Shown here piece by piece: positions 19,533 to 30,933 of a DNA stretch of 64,000 nucleotides. The translations under genes were made by a program, and so were the position numbers. The first letter of the stretch is position 1. Each line of letters opens with the position of its first letter. The notes under the pieces were generated by a model. It was not told the origin of the DNA and searched no databases. It saw only the letters and a program-made list of their open reading frames with translations. Source of the stretch: Pseudohalioglobus lutimaris (GTDB taxonomy: Bacteria > Pseudomonadota > Gammaproteobacteria > Pseudomonadales > Halieaceae); contig NZ_PKUS01000010.1 in the NCBI RefSeq assembly GCF_002866825.1, positions 62,001-126,000 on the forward strand, in the 5' to 3' direction.

Positions 19533-19684
19533 TTAATGAGACACGCCCGTCTTCTGCTAGAAAATGCTGGAGCTTTTGCCAGCTAACCATTTGATTCGTA
19601 GGCAGTAAGCGAGTTCAGCACTGGAGACTGGAGGGTGTCGCAAGGGCGCAGATTCTGCCACAAACCCGGAGCCGGTTCAACCGC

Positions 19685-20986
19685 TCAACCGCACGGTATT
19701 GCCAGCAATAAAACCAGCGGGCTATCGGGCTCTGCAGGCTTGAGATCAAGGACGCTATTCAGGGGTAGAAAAGCCGCCTGCTCCGCCCCCAACTGCAGGT
19801 CGCCAACACTGAGGTCGCCCCTCACGACCATGATCAGTCCGTAGCTCTCTGATAGTCGCAATTCCTCGCTGCAACCTGCCTCGATGAAAAACCGACGAAC
19901 CTCGAAATCTGGAAAGTCCACGATCCTCTCCACCGTGACGCCGTGACTGGCTGGCAATTCATCAAAGGGGGTCTCGTGAGGGGGCAAAAGGCGCATTCTG
20001 GCGACCGCTGCCGCCGTATCCCAGTGCCCCTGGGTAAGCACCTCCTGGGCAAAGGACAAAATCCGCCGCTCGTACACGGGCGTCTGAAACTCTATTGTGC
20101 GTACGCCATGCTGCAGTGAGTGCGGCATCAGCAAGGGGACCACCACTACATCACCAACGCGCAGGTCACGTGTCCGCGTAAACGCATCCATCCGGGTGCG
20201 CAGTTTATGCTCCCGCTGGCGAAGCTCCGGGTCTGGCGCTGTCTCTGTCGACAGCGCATCGATCTCCCTGCGCACAGCCTCGTATTGCTGCACAGCTGAA
20301 AGATAGTCCTGACGAAATGCCTCCTCGCTGCGGGCTTGCGCAATCTTCGCCGGATCAAAGCCAAAGCGGATGCCGCCAATACCGCTGGGCCATGCGCTCT
20401 CATCCACGTGCGTCACCACATAGACCTCGCGCTTCTCCTCATGCAATTCAAAATAGAGGTCGCCGCGAACCTCCTCAGGAAAAGGGTCGAGGATCTTCAA
20501 TAGAATCAGTGGCGTGCCTGGCTTTCCCGCAGCAGCCTCCGGCATGACCGCCTGTACCCAGGGAACCGGGGCCCCGAACTGACCGTCGGTAAAACAGCAG
20601 ACACCGCGCTCCTCCACGCCGGTAAACCATATTTCCTGCCCCCAGGGTTTATCGATATTCACCGGCTGCAACAGCAGAGGCTGGCCTGGTTTGAAGAAAG
20701 CCAAATGATGCGTTTGAGCCCATTGCTCTACTTGCGCGGCGGCGCACGCCTGTTCGACCTCCAAAGCACGGTCTGTCACCGCGGCGTATACACTGCCGTT
20801 GAGATCGCAGTGATAGATAGCCGTCAAAGACTGCTTCACTGTGACCTGCAGCCACCAGGAATCCAATTCGAAGTCGACTAACAGAATCCTGCCCCGTGGG
20901 CGAGCAGAGAGCCATTGGCCAAAGGCGGCAAGGGGCTCCCCGGCGCCATGATCCAGGAAGTCCACCTGCGCGGATGCAGGGCTCAA
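19685..20986 (-). CDS. Mannose-6-phosphate isomerase-like cupin protein, function unknown
   Basis: A soluble protein of 433 residues. The KPWGQEIWF motif (about residue 113) and a beta-rich jelly-roll region with HEEKREVYVVTHVD (about 182–195) resemble type I phosphomannose isomerases. A later half (VPLLMPHSLQHGVRTIEFQTP…YERRIL) looks like the second cupin. Between them, residues about 215–265 form a charged, probably coiled-coil insertion (RREIDALSTETAPDPELRQ). The exact catalytic set of ManA is not evident, so I do not call it mannose-6-phosphate isomerase. It has no same-strand neighbour within 280 bp and is probably monocistronic. Confidence 0.6.
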   Translation of the reverse strand: MSPASAQVDFLDHGAGEPLAAFGQWLSARPRGRILLVDFELDSWWLQVTVKQSLTAIYHCDLNGSVYAAVTDRALEVEQACAAAQVEQWAQTHHLAFFKPGQPLLLQPVNIDKPWGQEIWFTGVEERGVCCFTDGQFGAPVPWVQAVMPEAAAGKPGTPLILLKILDPFPEEVRGDLYFELHEEKREVYVVTHVDESAWPSGIGGIRFGFDPAKIAQARSEEAFRQDYLSAVQQYEAVRREIDALSTETAPDPELRQREHKLRTRMDAFTRTRDLRVGDVVVVPLLMPHSLQHGVRTIEFQTPVYERRILSFAQEVLTQGHWDTAAAVARMRLLPPHETPFDELPASHGVTVERIVDFPDFEVRRFFIEAGCSEELRLSESYGLIMVVRGDLSVGDLQLGAEQAAFLPLNSVLDLKPAEPDSPLVLLLAIPCG

Positions 20987-21028
20987 AGTCGCATTCTCAC
21001 GCAGAAGGAAACTGTTTTGGAATTAAAA

Positions 21029-21057
21029 TTGATATCGATATTCCCAAATATGATAAA
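21029..21057 (+). promoter_or_regulatory. Possible promoter for a small RNA
   Basis: TTGATA (21029–21034) and GATAAA (21052–21057) are separated by 17 bp in an AT-rich stretch. It would start transcription near 21064, upstream of a structured segment ending in a strong terminator. Confidence 0.4.
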
Positions 21058-21063
21058 AACGAC

Positions 21064-21235
21064 TCAATGGAATGTGGAAAATTACCGAATTTGAGCGATA
21101 CTTAGCTTGTGACTGCCTATCCCCTAGTTTAGTCGGGTGGTCGCGGGGGCATACCCAATGCTCTCGAAGGGAAGCAATTCCCTTATGTTTCACTCCTAAT
21201 GGTCTTGGTGGGCCCCTTTCGGGGCCCATTTTTTT
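21064..21235 (+). ncRNA. Candidate small RNA
   Basis: A 307-bp gap between two minus-strand genes contains a structured plus-strand segment. It has a GCAT-ACCCA-ATGC hairpin (21149–21161), a perfect 7-bp stem AAGGGAA/TTCCCTT closed by a GNRA-type GCAA tetraloop (21167–21184), and a strong intrinsic terminator at 21209–21235. The 60-codon frame across it (21072–21254) looks non-protein-like. I do not recognise it as 6S, 4.5S, tmRNA or RsmY/Z. The 5' end is uncertain. Confidence 0.5.
21209..21235 (+). terminator. Intrinsic terminator of the candidate small RNA
   Basis: TGGGCCCC (21209–21216), loop TTTC, GGGGCCCA (21221–21228), then seven T residues. Because the flanking genes are both on the minus strand, this plus-strand terminator implies an unannotated plus-strand transcript. 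Confidence 0.85.
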
Positions 21236-21293
21236 AGCCAAAAACAATAAATAACAATACCTTACGAGCGCTATCTAAATACCGGGACAAGTG

Positions 21294-21650
21294 TTACATG
21301 GTATGGGTAGGCCGATCAGAGCTCAATGATCCCGCCAGGTGATTCTCTATTTTTGCGTTAGCCGCCGCATCCTGCTCGCTGAACTGCACGCCTATTCCGG
21401 CAGTGCGGTTACCCTGTGCGCCCTTGGGTGTGACCCATACCACTTTACCGGCGATTGGGATTTTTTCTGGCTCATCCATGAGGGTGAGCAGCATAAAAAC
21501 CTCATCCCCCAGCGAATAGGCCTTATTCGTGGGCACAAACAGGCCACCGTTTTGCAAAAAAGGCATATAGGCGGAATAGAGAACCGCCTTGTCCTTGATG
21601 GTCAATGAAAGAATACCGTTGCGGCTGTTTTGTCCGCCCTGCTGGCTCAT
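21294..21650 (-). CDS. pilZ: PilZ domain protein (type IV pilus assembly PilZ-like)
   Basis: A 118-residue single PilZ domain, of the PilZ type needed for type IV pilus assembly. Visible features are LSLTIKDKAVLYSAYMPFL, GGLFVPTNKAYSLGDEVFMLL and the C-terminal TAGIGVQFSEQD strand. Like the founding Pseudomonas PilZ, it lacks the RxxxR and D/NxSxxG c-di-GMP-binding residues. It is the last gene of the fab–pabC–mltG–tmk–holB–pilZ run, 5 bp after holB. Confidence 0.87.
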   Translation of the reverse strand: MSQQGGQNSRNGILSLTIKDKAVLYSAYMPFLQNGGLFVPTNKAYSLGDEVFMLLTLMDEPEKIPIAGKVVWVTPKGAQGNRTAGIGVQFSEQDAAANAKIENHLAGSLSSDRPTHTM

Positions 21651-21655
21651 GTTGT

Positions 21656-24337
<2,682 letters not shown>

Positions 24338-24344
<7 letters not shown>

Positions 24345-25180
24345 GCCACCGCTTCTCGATAGCCTGCGTGCAACGCGGAGCAAACGGGGTGGTCCTGCCA
24401 ATGCTGCTCACCCAGCCTGGAAACCGGTTGCAGACCACGGATGGCATTGCAGCAGAACAACTCGGCGGCCTGCTCCAGTTGCGCGGCGTGAACATCGCGT
24501 TGCACCACTTCGATATTCAGCGCTGGTGCCAGTTGTTCTATCACCAGGCGCCTGCGCGTGCCGGCAATACCCACATACTCCAGTGACGGCGTAAGCAGGC
24601 GTCCATCCTCGACCAGGAACAGGTTTGCAGCGGACACTGAGCATACCAGCCCTCTCGCATCGAGCATCACCACCTCATCGACGCCCAGTGCGCGCGCTTC
24701 ATTTGCCGCCAGCACTTGTTCCAGCCGGTTCAGGTGCTTGATACCGGCCAGGCGCGGCTGGATGGACCAGGCGACCTCTGCCCAACCCAGGGTTATGGGG
24801 GCCGATAGTTCATCACGATCCTGTTGCAATGGTGCCGAGGTAATAATGGTTCGCGGGACAACCCGCTCGGGGGGAGCATAACCTCGTGGGCCCGCACCCC
24901 GGGTGACGGTCAGTCTGAGTGCGGCCCAGGGCGTGCCGATCAGCTGTTTACAGGCACTTGCCAGATGATCGCGTGCCCGTGGCAGGCAATCGGGAAAGGC
25001 GAGCGCCTCGATACCGTGTTGCAGGCGCTGCAGGTGATAGTCGAGTAAAACCGGCTGACCCTGTCTCACCAACAAGGTTTCGAAAAGGCCGTCCCCAAAA
25101 TCCAGCCCACGATCCGGGATAGGCAATGCAGTCGCCGGCTCACCGTCTACCCAGATCGCCGGGGAAGGCCTCACCACCAA
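24338..25180 (-). CDS. pabC: 4-amino-4-deoxychorismate lyase
   Basis: A PLP-dependent fold IV enzyme that makes p-aminobenzoate for folate. It has 280 residues. PIPDRGLDFGDGLFET marks the N-terminus, the catalytic Lys is in LAGIKHLNRLEQVLA, and the phosphate-binding region is around YVGIAGTRRRLV. It sits 2 bp after fabF and overlaps mltG, the conserved fabF–pabC–mltG order. Confidence 0.93.
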
Positions 25181-25182
25181 AC

Positions 25183-26424
25183 TCAGTTAGCTTTGCTGAA
25201 CAACAGGGAACCGTTGGTGCCACCGAAACCGAAAGAGTTTGAAAGCACACTGTGAATCTCACGCTCTTGCGCCGTATGGGGCACATAATTCAAATTTGCG
25301 CCCTCATCAGGGTTGTCCAGGTTGATGGTAGGCGGGCAAACCTGATCTCGAATAGCCAGCACAGAGAAGATGGCTTCAACAGCGCCGGCGGCCCCCAGGA
25401 GATGGCCGATCATGGATTTGGTAGAGCTCACCGCTACCTGCCCGGCGGCATTCCCGAGTACCGCTTCGACAGCGCGACTCTCGGCGACATCACCAGCGGG
25501 CGTGGACGTACCATGAGCGTTGATATAATTTATTTTATCGAGCGGGACACCGGCGTCACGAATAGCGTTGGCCATTGAGGCAGCAGCCCCGCGGCCATCT
25601 TCTGGCGGCAACGTCATGTGATAGGCGTCACCGCTCATTCCGAAGCCTGTCAGTTCGGCATAAATATTCGCGCCGCGCGCCTTGGCTGACTCGTACTCTT
25701 CCAGCATGATAACGCCGGCGCCATCGCCGAGAACGAAGCCATCGCGGTCTTTATCCCACGGCCTTGAGGCAGCTGCCGGGTCATCATTGCGAGTGGACAA
25801 CGCTCTGGCCGCAGCAAAACCACCGAGGCCAACGGGTGTGGTGGCCATTTCCGCACCACCCACCAGCATGGCGTCTGCATCACCCTGAGCGATAAGACGC
25901 GCGCCCAGTCCGATATTATGTGTTCCTGTGGTACAGGCGGTCACTACGGCGAGGTTGGGGCCCTGCATGTTGAAACGCACAGACAGGTTGCCGGAAATCA
26001 TGTTGATAATTGACCCTGGCACAAAGAACGGCGAAATTCTGCGTGGCCCTGAGGTATTAACAATCGTCGTGTTTTTCTCAATCTGCCCGATGCCGCCTAT
26101 CCCGGAACCGATGGCACAGCCAATACGCGAGGCGTTGGCATCGTTAACCTCGTAGCCGCTGTCTTCCAGGGCCTGAATACCAGCGGCCATTCCGTACTGG
26201 ACAAATGTGTCCATTTTCCGTGCATCTTTAGCCGCAATATAAGGGGAGATATCGAAATCGCGCACGCTGGCGCTGAATTGTGTGCTGTATGCGGATACAT
26301 CAAACGCCTCGATAGGCGCGGCACCACTCTTGCCAGCGAGAATATTTTGCCAGGTCTCAGCGACGGTATGCCCAATGGGACTTACCATGCCCAGCCCGGT
26401 GACAGCGACTCTTCTGCCGTTCAA
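25183..26424 (-). CDS. fabF: Beta-ketoacyl-ACP synthase II
   Basis: The condensing enzyme of fatty-acid elongation. It has 413 residues. The nucleophile Cys is in [13 protein letters not shown], the two His in [11 protein letters not shown] and [16 protein letters not shown], and the FGFGGTN loop is at the C-terminus. A terminator-like hairpin separates it from acpP, so acpP can exceed fabF in transcript level. Confidence 0.96.
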   Translation of the reverse strand: MNGRRVAVTGLGMVSPIGHTVAETWQNILAGKSGAAPIEAFDVSAYSTQFSASVRDFDISPYIAAKDARKMDTFVQYGMAAGIQALEDSGYEVNDANASRIGCAIGSGIGGIGQIEKNTTIVNTSGPRRISPFFVPGSIINMISGNLSVRFNMQGPNLAVVTACTTGTHNIGLGARLIAQGDADAMLVGGAEMATTPVGLGGFAAARALSTRNDDPAAASRPWDKDRDGFVLGDGAGVIMLEEYESAKARGANIYAELTGFGMSGDAYHMTLPPEDGRGAAASMANAIRDAGVPLDKINYINAHGTSTPAGDVAESRAVEAVLGNAAGQVAVSSTKSMIGHLLGAAGAVEAIFSVLAIRDQVCPPTINLDNPDEGANLNYVPHTAQEREIHSVLSNSFGFGGTNGSLLFSKAN

Positions 26425-26467
26425 CTCAGCACCTCCTCTGCAAATGATTTTTCAGCAACCATAAATA

Positions 26468-26501
26468 ACAAAAGCCGCTCTATAAAAAATAGAAACGGCT
26501 T
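26468..26501 (-). terminator. Attenuating terminator between acpP and fabF
   Basis: On the minus strand AAGCCG…CGGCTT (26496–26501 with 26472–26477) encloses an inner CTAT…ATAG pairing and runs into a T-rich tail. Partial read-through to fabF would explain how ACP is made in excess. Confidence 0.6.
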
Positions 26502-26518
26502 CAGTGGGGGTTGGTGAC

Positions 26519-26755
26519 TTAAGCGAGGTTTTCGTTAATGTAGTCGATCGCCAGCTTCACGGTGGTGATCTTCTCGGCTTCCTCGTCCGGAATTTCAGTT
26601 TCGAATTCTTCTTCCAGCGCCATCACCAGCTCCACCGTATCCAGGGAGTCAGCTCCCAGGTCCTCTACAAAAGAGGCCTCGGTCTGCACTTCGTCTTCTT
26701 TCACGCCAAGTTGTTCTGCGACGATTTTCTTAACGCGTTCTTCAATGCTGCTCAT
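26519..26755 (-). CDS. acpP: Acyl carrier protein
   Basis: A 78-residue acidic helical carrier. Its DSL motif ([19 protein letters not shown]) holds the Ser that receives 4'-phosphopantetheine. It lies between fabG and fabF, its classic place. A strong AGGAG ribosome site precedes the ATG. The 143-bp gap upstream is AT-rich and probably holds its own promoter, for example TAAAAT as -10. Confidence 0.98.
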   Translation of the reverse strand: MSSIEERVKKIVAEQLGVKEDEVQTEASFVEDLGADSLDTVELVMALEEEFETEIPDEEAEKITTVKLAIDYINENLA

Positions 26756-26898
26756 GATTATTTATTACTCCTGAATTTAGTGCTTTGTCAAACCTTGGAA
26801 GACGGCCTGAACGCGCATTTTACTCTGTTTTTTGCTCGAGTAATAAATTTTTTTTCGCGCGCTCTTCCGTTGATTAGAACTCTTTTTATTTCAGCGGC

Positions 26899-27642
26899 TT
26901 AAGCCATATACATGCCGCCATTTATATGCAGAGTCTCGCCCGTGATATAGCCCGCGGCCTCACTGCACAAAAATCCCACTACAGCGGCAATTTCCTCTGG
27001 CGCACCCAGTCGACCCAGAGGGATCTGGCCAAGCATCAGTGCGCGTTGCTCATCAGACAACTCTCGCGTCATATCTGTATCGATAAAACCCGGGGCGACG
27101 CAGTTGACCGTAACCGAGCGTGAACCCAGTTCCCTGGCAAGCGCACGGGAAAACCCTTCCGCACCGGCCTTGGTCGCGGCGTAATTACTCTGACCGATAT
27201 TGCCCATGGAGCCGACGACGGAAGTAATATTAACAATTCGCCCCCAGCGTGCCTTGGTCATGCCGCGCAAGCAGGCCTTGCTTACCCGGTAGAGCGCGCT
27301 GAGATTGGTTTCGATTACATCACTCCACTCGTCACCTTTCATACGCATGAGGATATTGTCCCGGGTGATGCCAGCATTATTCACCAGTACCAACGGTGCA
27401 CCAAACTCTGTTGAGACAGACTTCACAACGCTGGTCACGCTGTCTTCGTCCGCTACATCCAGCTTCATGCCGCAACCCTGATTACCCGCAGCTTGCAGAT
27501 AATCAGAAATGCTCTGGGCACCACCCTCACTCGTCGCGGTGCCGATAACGGTATAGCCATCCGTCGCCAGTTGTTCAGCGATGGCCCGGCCAATACCGCG
27601 GCTGGCACCAGTTACCAGTGCTACCTTTTTTTCTTCACTCAT
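26899..27642 (-). CDS. fabG: 3-oxoacyl-ACP reductase
   Basis: An NADPH-dependent short-chain dehydrogenase that reduces 3-ketoacyl-ACP. It has 247 residues. The cofactor motif is TGASRGIGRAIAE at the N-terminus, NNAGITRDNILMRM follows, and the catalytic Ser and YxxxK are in NITSVVGSMGNIGQSNYAATKAG. It lies 25 bp after fabD. Confidence 0.97.
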   Translation of the reverse strand: MSEEKKVALVTGASRGIGRAIAEQLATDGYTVIGTATSEGGAQSISDYLQAAGNQGCGMKLDVADEDSVTSVVKSVSTEFGAPLVLVNNAGITRDNILMRMKGDEWSDVIETNLSALYRVSKACLRGMTKARWGRIVNITSVVGSMGNIGQSNYAATKAGAEGFSRALARELGSRSVTVNCVAPGFIDTDMTRELSDEQRALMLGQIPLGRLGAPEEIAAVVGFLCSEAAGYITGETLHINGGMYMA

Positions 27643-27667
27643 GCGGTTTCTCCATTACAGGTTTGTG

Positions 27668-28603
27668 TCAGGCGAGTTCTTTCAGGGCGGCCGCCAGTAC
27701 TTCGGGCTCTTCCAGGGAATAGCTTACAAGCGCTTTGTCGATACGCCGATTAAGGCCACTGAGCACCTTGCCGGGGCCACACTCAACAATATCCTTAATC
27801 CCATTATCAATAATGGCCCTGACGCAACCGGTCCACTGAACAGGACTGTATATCTGCTTCACCAGCAGGTCGCGAATCTTATCCGGGTCTGTCTCTGTGG
27901 TGGCATTGACGTTGTGCACCACGGGTATCGCAGGAACACTGATTTCAATCGTTGCCATCGCCTCGGCGAGGCGGTCACCCGCCGGCCGCATCAATTGCGT
28001 ATGGAAAGGCGCACTGACCGGCAGCGGCATGGCGCGTTTCGCACCCGCCTCCTTCAATGCGGCGATCGCTGACTCCACCGAAGCGGTGTATCCGGCAATC
28101 ACTACCTGCCCGGGGGAATTGAAATTTACAGCAGCGACCACACCCTCGGTCGCCGCGCAGATTTCGTTGATTCGATCGTCATCCAGACCGATAATAGCGG
28201 CCATGGCGCCCTCACCGACCGGCACCGCAGTTTGCATGAACTGGCCACGCTGTCGCACCAGGCTGACCGCATCTGCAAAGGCCAGTGCCCCCGCACAAAC
28301 CAATGCGGAAAACTCACCGAGGCTATGCCCTGCCATTAACGCCGGTGCGGCACCGCCCTGCTCCTGCCATGCGCGCCAAAGCGCCACTGAAGAGCTCAGC
28401 AACACCGGCTGCGTTGTCTCGGTAAGGTTAAGCGCATCCTGTTCGCCGTGCTGGATCAGCTCCCACATATCGTAGCCCAGAACCGCGGATGCCTCAGCAA
28501 AAGTGTCGCGCACTGAACTGTATTCGGCGTGAGCTGCAGCCAGCATGCCCACTTTCTGGGAGCCCTGCCCGGGAAAGACAAAAGCGGTAGGTTTTTCAGA
28601 CAT
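27668..28603 (-). CDS. fabD: Malonyl-CoA:ACP transacylase
   Basis: Loads malonate onto ACP. It has 311 residues from ATG 28603 (MSEKPTAFVFPGQGSQKVGM), behind AGGA; the longer open frame from 28666 adds 21 non-family residues. The catalytic Ser is in MAGHSLGEFSALV, and the His is in VSAPFHTQLMRPAGD. In related genomes plsX (and in enterics fabH) sits just upstream; here rpmF is the next gene and both are absent. Confidence 0.96.
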   Translation of the reverse strand: MSEKPTAFVFPGQGSQKVGMLAAAHAEYSSVRDTFAEASAVLGYDMWELIQHGEQDALNLTETTQPVLLSSSVALWRAWQEQGGAAPALMAGHSLGEFSALVCAGALAFADAVSLVRQRGQFMQTAVPVGEGAMAAIIGLDDDRINEICAATEGVVAAVNFNSPGQVVIAGYTASVESAIAALKEAGAKRAMPLPVSAPFHTQLMRPAGDRLAEAMATIEISVPAIPVVHNVNATTETDPDKIRDLLVKQIYSPVQWTGCVRAIIDNGIKDIVECGPGKVLSGLNRRIDKALVSYSLEEPEVLAAALKELA

Positions 28604-28841
28604 GGTGTTTTCCTGATTTAGTGAAGATACCGGGAGTGTAGACATCGAGTCGAGCAACAGATACACCCGCGCGCGGGCAAAGAGCCAGCATGCCTGGGCC
28701 CGAAAGGGCGTAGGTCTGGTGCCTGGAATATTGGGGAGACAAGAATGTTGACAGCGCTCCGAACGGAAGCGCTGCCAGGGTTGCGTAGACCTGCGTCTTC
28801 GCTTTTAAGCCATGCGTTACGAGTGAACGCAAAAGGTGTAC
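28604..28841 (-). other. rpmF–fabD gap where plsX would be expected
   Basis: A 238-bp gap with no convincing gene; a 78-codon frame here has no family resemblance. It contains an inverted repeat, CAGCGCT…AGCGCTG, around 28752–28774, which could be an attenuator or processing hairpin although no T-tract follows. No remnant of plsX coding sequence is apparent. Confidence 0.5.
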
Positions 28842-29024
28842 TTAGTCGTCAGCGCCGGTATCGACGACTTTCTTGCCGCGGTAAAACCCGTCTGCACTGA
28901 TATGGTGCCGACGATGAGTTTCACCGGATGTCTGGTCTACTGAGAGAGTGGAACCGGACAGCGCATCGTGTGAGCGACGCATTCCGCGACGAGAGCGGGT
29001 TTTCTTACTTTTTTGAACAGCCAT
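28842..29024 (-). CDS. rpmF: 50S ribosomal protein L32
   Basis: A 60-residue ribosomal protein that begins [20 protein letters not shown]. It is very basic at the N-terminus, with [15 protein letters not shown] at the C-terminus. This is the cysteine-free form, without a zinc ribbon. It follows yceD by 14 bp. Confidence 0.97.
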   Translation of the reverse strand: MAVQKSKKTRSRRGMRRSHDALSGSTLSVDQTSGETHRRHHISADGFYRGKKVVDTGADD

Positions 29025-29038
29025 GACGAACTCCTGAT

Positions 29039-29566
29039 TTAAGTATCCTGTTTCAACTGTGCCAGTACGTCGAAGGGGTTAGGCTTTTTATCGCCCTTCT
29101 CCTGTTCAGGAGCCGGCTCGGCATATTCGGACAGTATCTGTAAACAATCTTCTGTGTCGTGGTAACTGAATGCGGGCAGAGCAAGCATCAGCTCCTCCTC
29201 GACCAGTTCCCACAAATTATAGCCCTCCCCTGTCACAATCAACGGTTCCAGGTGCCGGGGAAGGTGCCTGGCCTGCTCGTCTGTCCAGACGATAGCCAGG
29301 GTATTTTCACCCGCCAGGTGCAGAGGCATGGACTGCAGACAGCGCTGGCACTCTACAGAGACGTCGGCCTCGAATTTGAGTGCAATCACCGCCCGGTCTT
29401 CCTCGTCCCGGGAAAACGCCAGGTAGGCATCAATCGCCCCACTTTCATCGGCCAGTAAGGCCTGAAAACGGGGCAGTTTTACGGCGCCCAGCGTGCCGCT
29501 GACGTTCGCACCTCGCGCTGCCGCCTTGCGGACGTCCAGCGTGTTGGGAAGGGGCTCAGTCAACAT
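29039..29566 (-). CDS. yceD: YceD/DUF177 family protein (23S rRNA accumulation protein)
   Basis: A 175-residue DUF177 protein. In E. coli YceD is needed for normal 23S rRNA accumulation, and its gene is co-transcribed with rpmF, as here. The [10 protein letters not shown] segment carries the conserved CxxC, and the C-terminus is [12 protein letters not shown], as in the family. It is divergent from the yceF gene. Confidence 0.9.
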   Translation of the reverse strand: MLTEPLPNTLDVRKAAARGANVSGTLGAVKLPRFQALLADESGAIDAYLAFSRDEEDRAVIALKFEADVSVECQRCLQSMPLHLAGENTLAIVWTDEQARHLPRHLEPLIVTGEGYNLWELVEEELMLALPAFSYHDTEDCLQILSEYAEPAPEQEKGDKKPNPFDVLAQLKQDT

Positions 29567-29663
29567 AGGCGCGCATCATAGTGACGCAACCCCCCTTTGT
29601 CAAAAAAAATTCTATAAAATACAAGTAGTTCACCCACTTATTAACAGGCTTGAGGGATCGTAC

Positions 29664-30242
29664 ATGGAACTCATTCTCGCGTCCTCCTCACCGTATCGCA
29701 GAATACTGCTGTCACGGCTACAAATACCCTTTCGCTGCGATGCACCTGCGACCGATGAATCCCCTGTACCCGGAGAGCAGCCGCAGGCACTGGCGCTGCG
29801 ATTGGCCAGGTCAAAAGCCCACGCAGTAGCAGAGCGCAATGCCGGGGCACTGGTGCTTGGCAGCGACCAGGTAGCCAGTATCGACGGCAGCCTGATCGGC
29901 AAACCCGGCAACCACGCGGCAGCAGCGTCGCAGTTGCAAGCCAGCTCAGGAAGGTCGGTGGACTTTTATACGGCGGTCGCGCTGGTCGGGGTGAACTGCG
30001 ATTACAGCCTGGTTGAAAAATTCACCGTACATTTTCGCAAGCTGAGCGCCAGGGAAATAGACATTTACCTCCACAAGGAAACGCCCTATGACTGCGCCGG
30101 CAGCTTCAAATGCGAAGGACTGGGTGTTGCCCTGTTTTCCCGACTTGAAGGAGATGACCCGACGGCGCTGGAGGGCCTACCCCTGATCGCCACGTGCCGG
30201 CTGCTGCGCCAGGCAGGGTTCGACGTGCTTGGGGACGCATAG
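29664..30242 (+). CDS. yceF: Maf-family nucleotide pyrophosphatase, YceF subtype
   Basis: A house-cleaning nucleotide hydrolase. The YceF subgroup hydrolyses 7-methyl-GTP. It has 192 residues from ATG 29664 (MELILASSSPYRRILLSRLQ), behind GAGGGA. The longer frame from 29493 overlaps yceD and is not used. Family landmarks are ATDESPVPGE, the LGSDQVASIDG catalytic Asp region, and the CAGSFKCEGLG substrate-specificity segment of the YceF type. Confidence 0.93.
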   Translation: MELILASSSPYRRILLSRLQIPFRCDAPATDESPVPGEQPQALALRLARSKAHAVAERNAGALVLGSDQVASIDGSLIGKPGNHAAAASQLQASSGRSVDFYTAVALVGVNCDYSLVEKFTVHFRKLSAREIDIYLHKETPYDCAGSFKCEGLGVALFSRLEGDDPTALEGLPLIATCRLLRQAGFDVLGDA

Positions 30243-30279
30243 GCCTGATGCCATGCTTTCACGGGCAAGCCAAACTCTG

Positions 30280-30933
30280 TCAATATTTGGCCAGGAACGG
30301 GAGGTCCAATAGCTCGGGCAAGGTATCGACAATGGCGAGCGGGCCATGAGCCCGCAGTCTCCCCGGGCTGTGCACCCCGAAAGTAACGCCCGCGGAAGCA
30401 ACCCCGGCGTTGGTCGCCATTTCCAGATCATACTCCGTATCACCCACCATCAGCGCTCGATGAGCGGCTATGTCCCGCTCTTTGAGGATCTCCTCTATCA
30501 TCAGCGGGTGCGGCTTGGAGCGGGTTTCGTCCGCGCAGCGCGTGGTGTGGAAAAAATCACTCAACCCAAACAGCGCAAGAATACGATTCAGGCCGCGCCT
30601 GCTTTTTCCAGTAGCAACTGCCAGCTCGAGTCCCCGGCCCTTGATGGCGTGCAGGGTCTCAACCGCGCCGGGAAACAGCCTCGGCGGGGCGTCTTCGGCT
30701 GCAATATAATGGCGTGAGTAGGCCTTCTCGAACTCCTGGCGCAGCCCCTCCGGCGCCTCCGGGAACAACTTCTCAACCCCCTGCGGCAATCCGAGGCCGA
30801 TAATATCGCGGGCATCTTCATCTGCAGGAATGGCGAAGCCGACCTCACCCGCCGCCTCCTGCAGGGCCTGGACAATGTGCTGCGCCGAATCACACAGGGT
30901 GCCATCCCAGTCAAATATAATGATATTTTTCAT
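30280..30933 (-). CDS. HAD-family phosphatase (phosphoglycolate phosphatase-like)
   Basis: A 217-residue HAD hydrolase with a helical cap. Motif I is FDWDGTLCDS with both catalytic Asp, motif II is LAVATGKSRRG, motif III Lys is in TRSKPHPLMIEEIL, and motif IV is MVGDTEYDLEMA. It starts immediately after the rluC stop, and the rluC–HAD pair is conserved beside rne in Pseudomonas. Substrate unknown. Confidence 0.88.
   Translation of the reverse strand: MKNIIIFDWDGTLCDSAQHIVQALQEAAGEVGFAIPADEDARDIIGLGLPQGVEKLFPEAPEGLRQEFEKAYSRHYIAAEDAPPRLFPGAVETLHAIKGRGLELAVATGKSRRGLNRILALFGLSDFFHTTRCADETRSKPHPLMIEEILKERDIAAHRALMVGDTEYDLEMATNAGVASAGVTFGVHSPGRLRAHGPLAIVDTLPELLDLPFLAKY

Noticed and set aside
21072-21254. 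60-codon plus-strand frame in the pilZ–cupin gap
   Set aside because: No ribosome site, composition unlike a protein, and it runs through the terminator; the region is better read as a structured RNA.
26786-26791. Perfect TTGACA on the minus strand just upstream of acpP
   Set aside because: Any -10 at proper spacing would overlap the acpP ribosome site and start codon, so it cannot drive a translatable acpP message.
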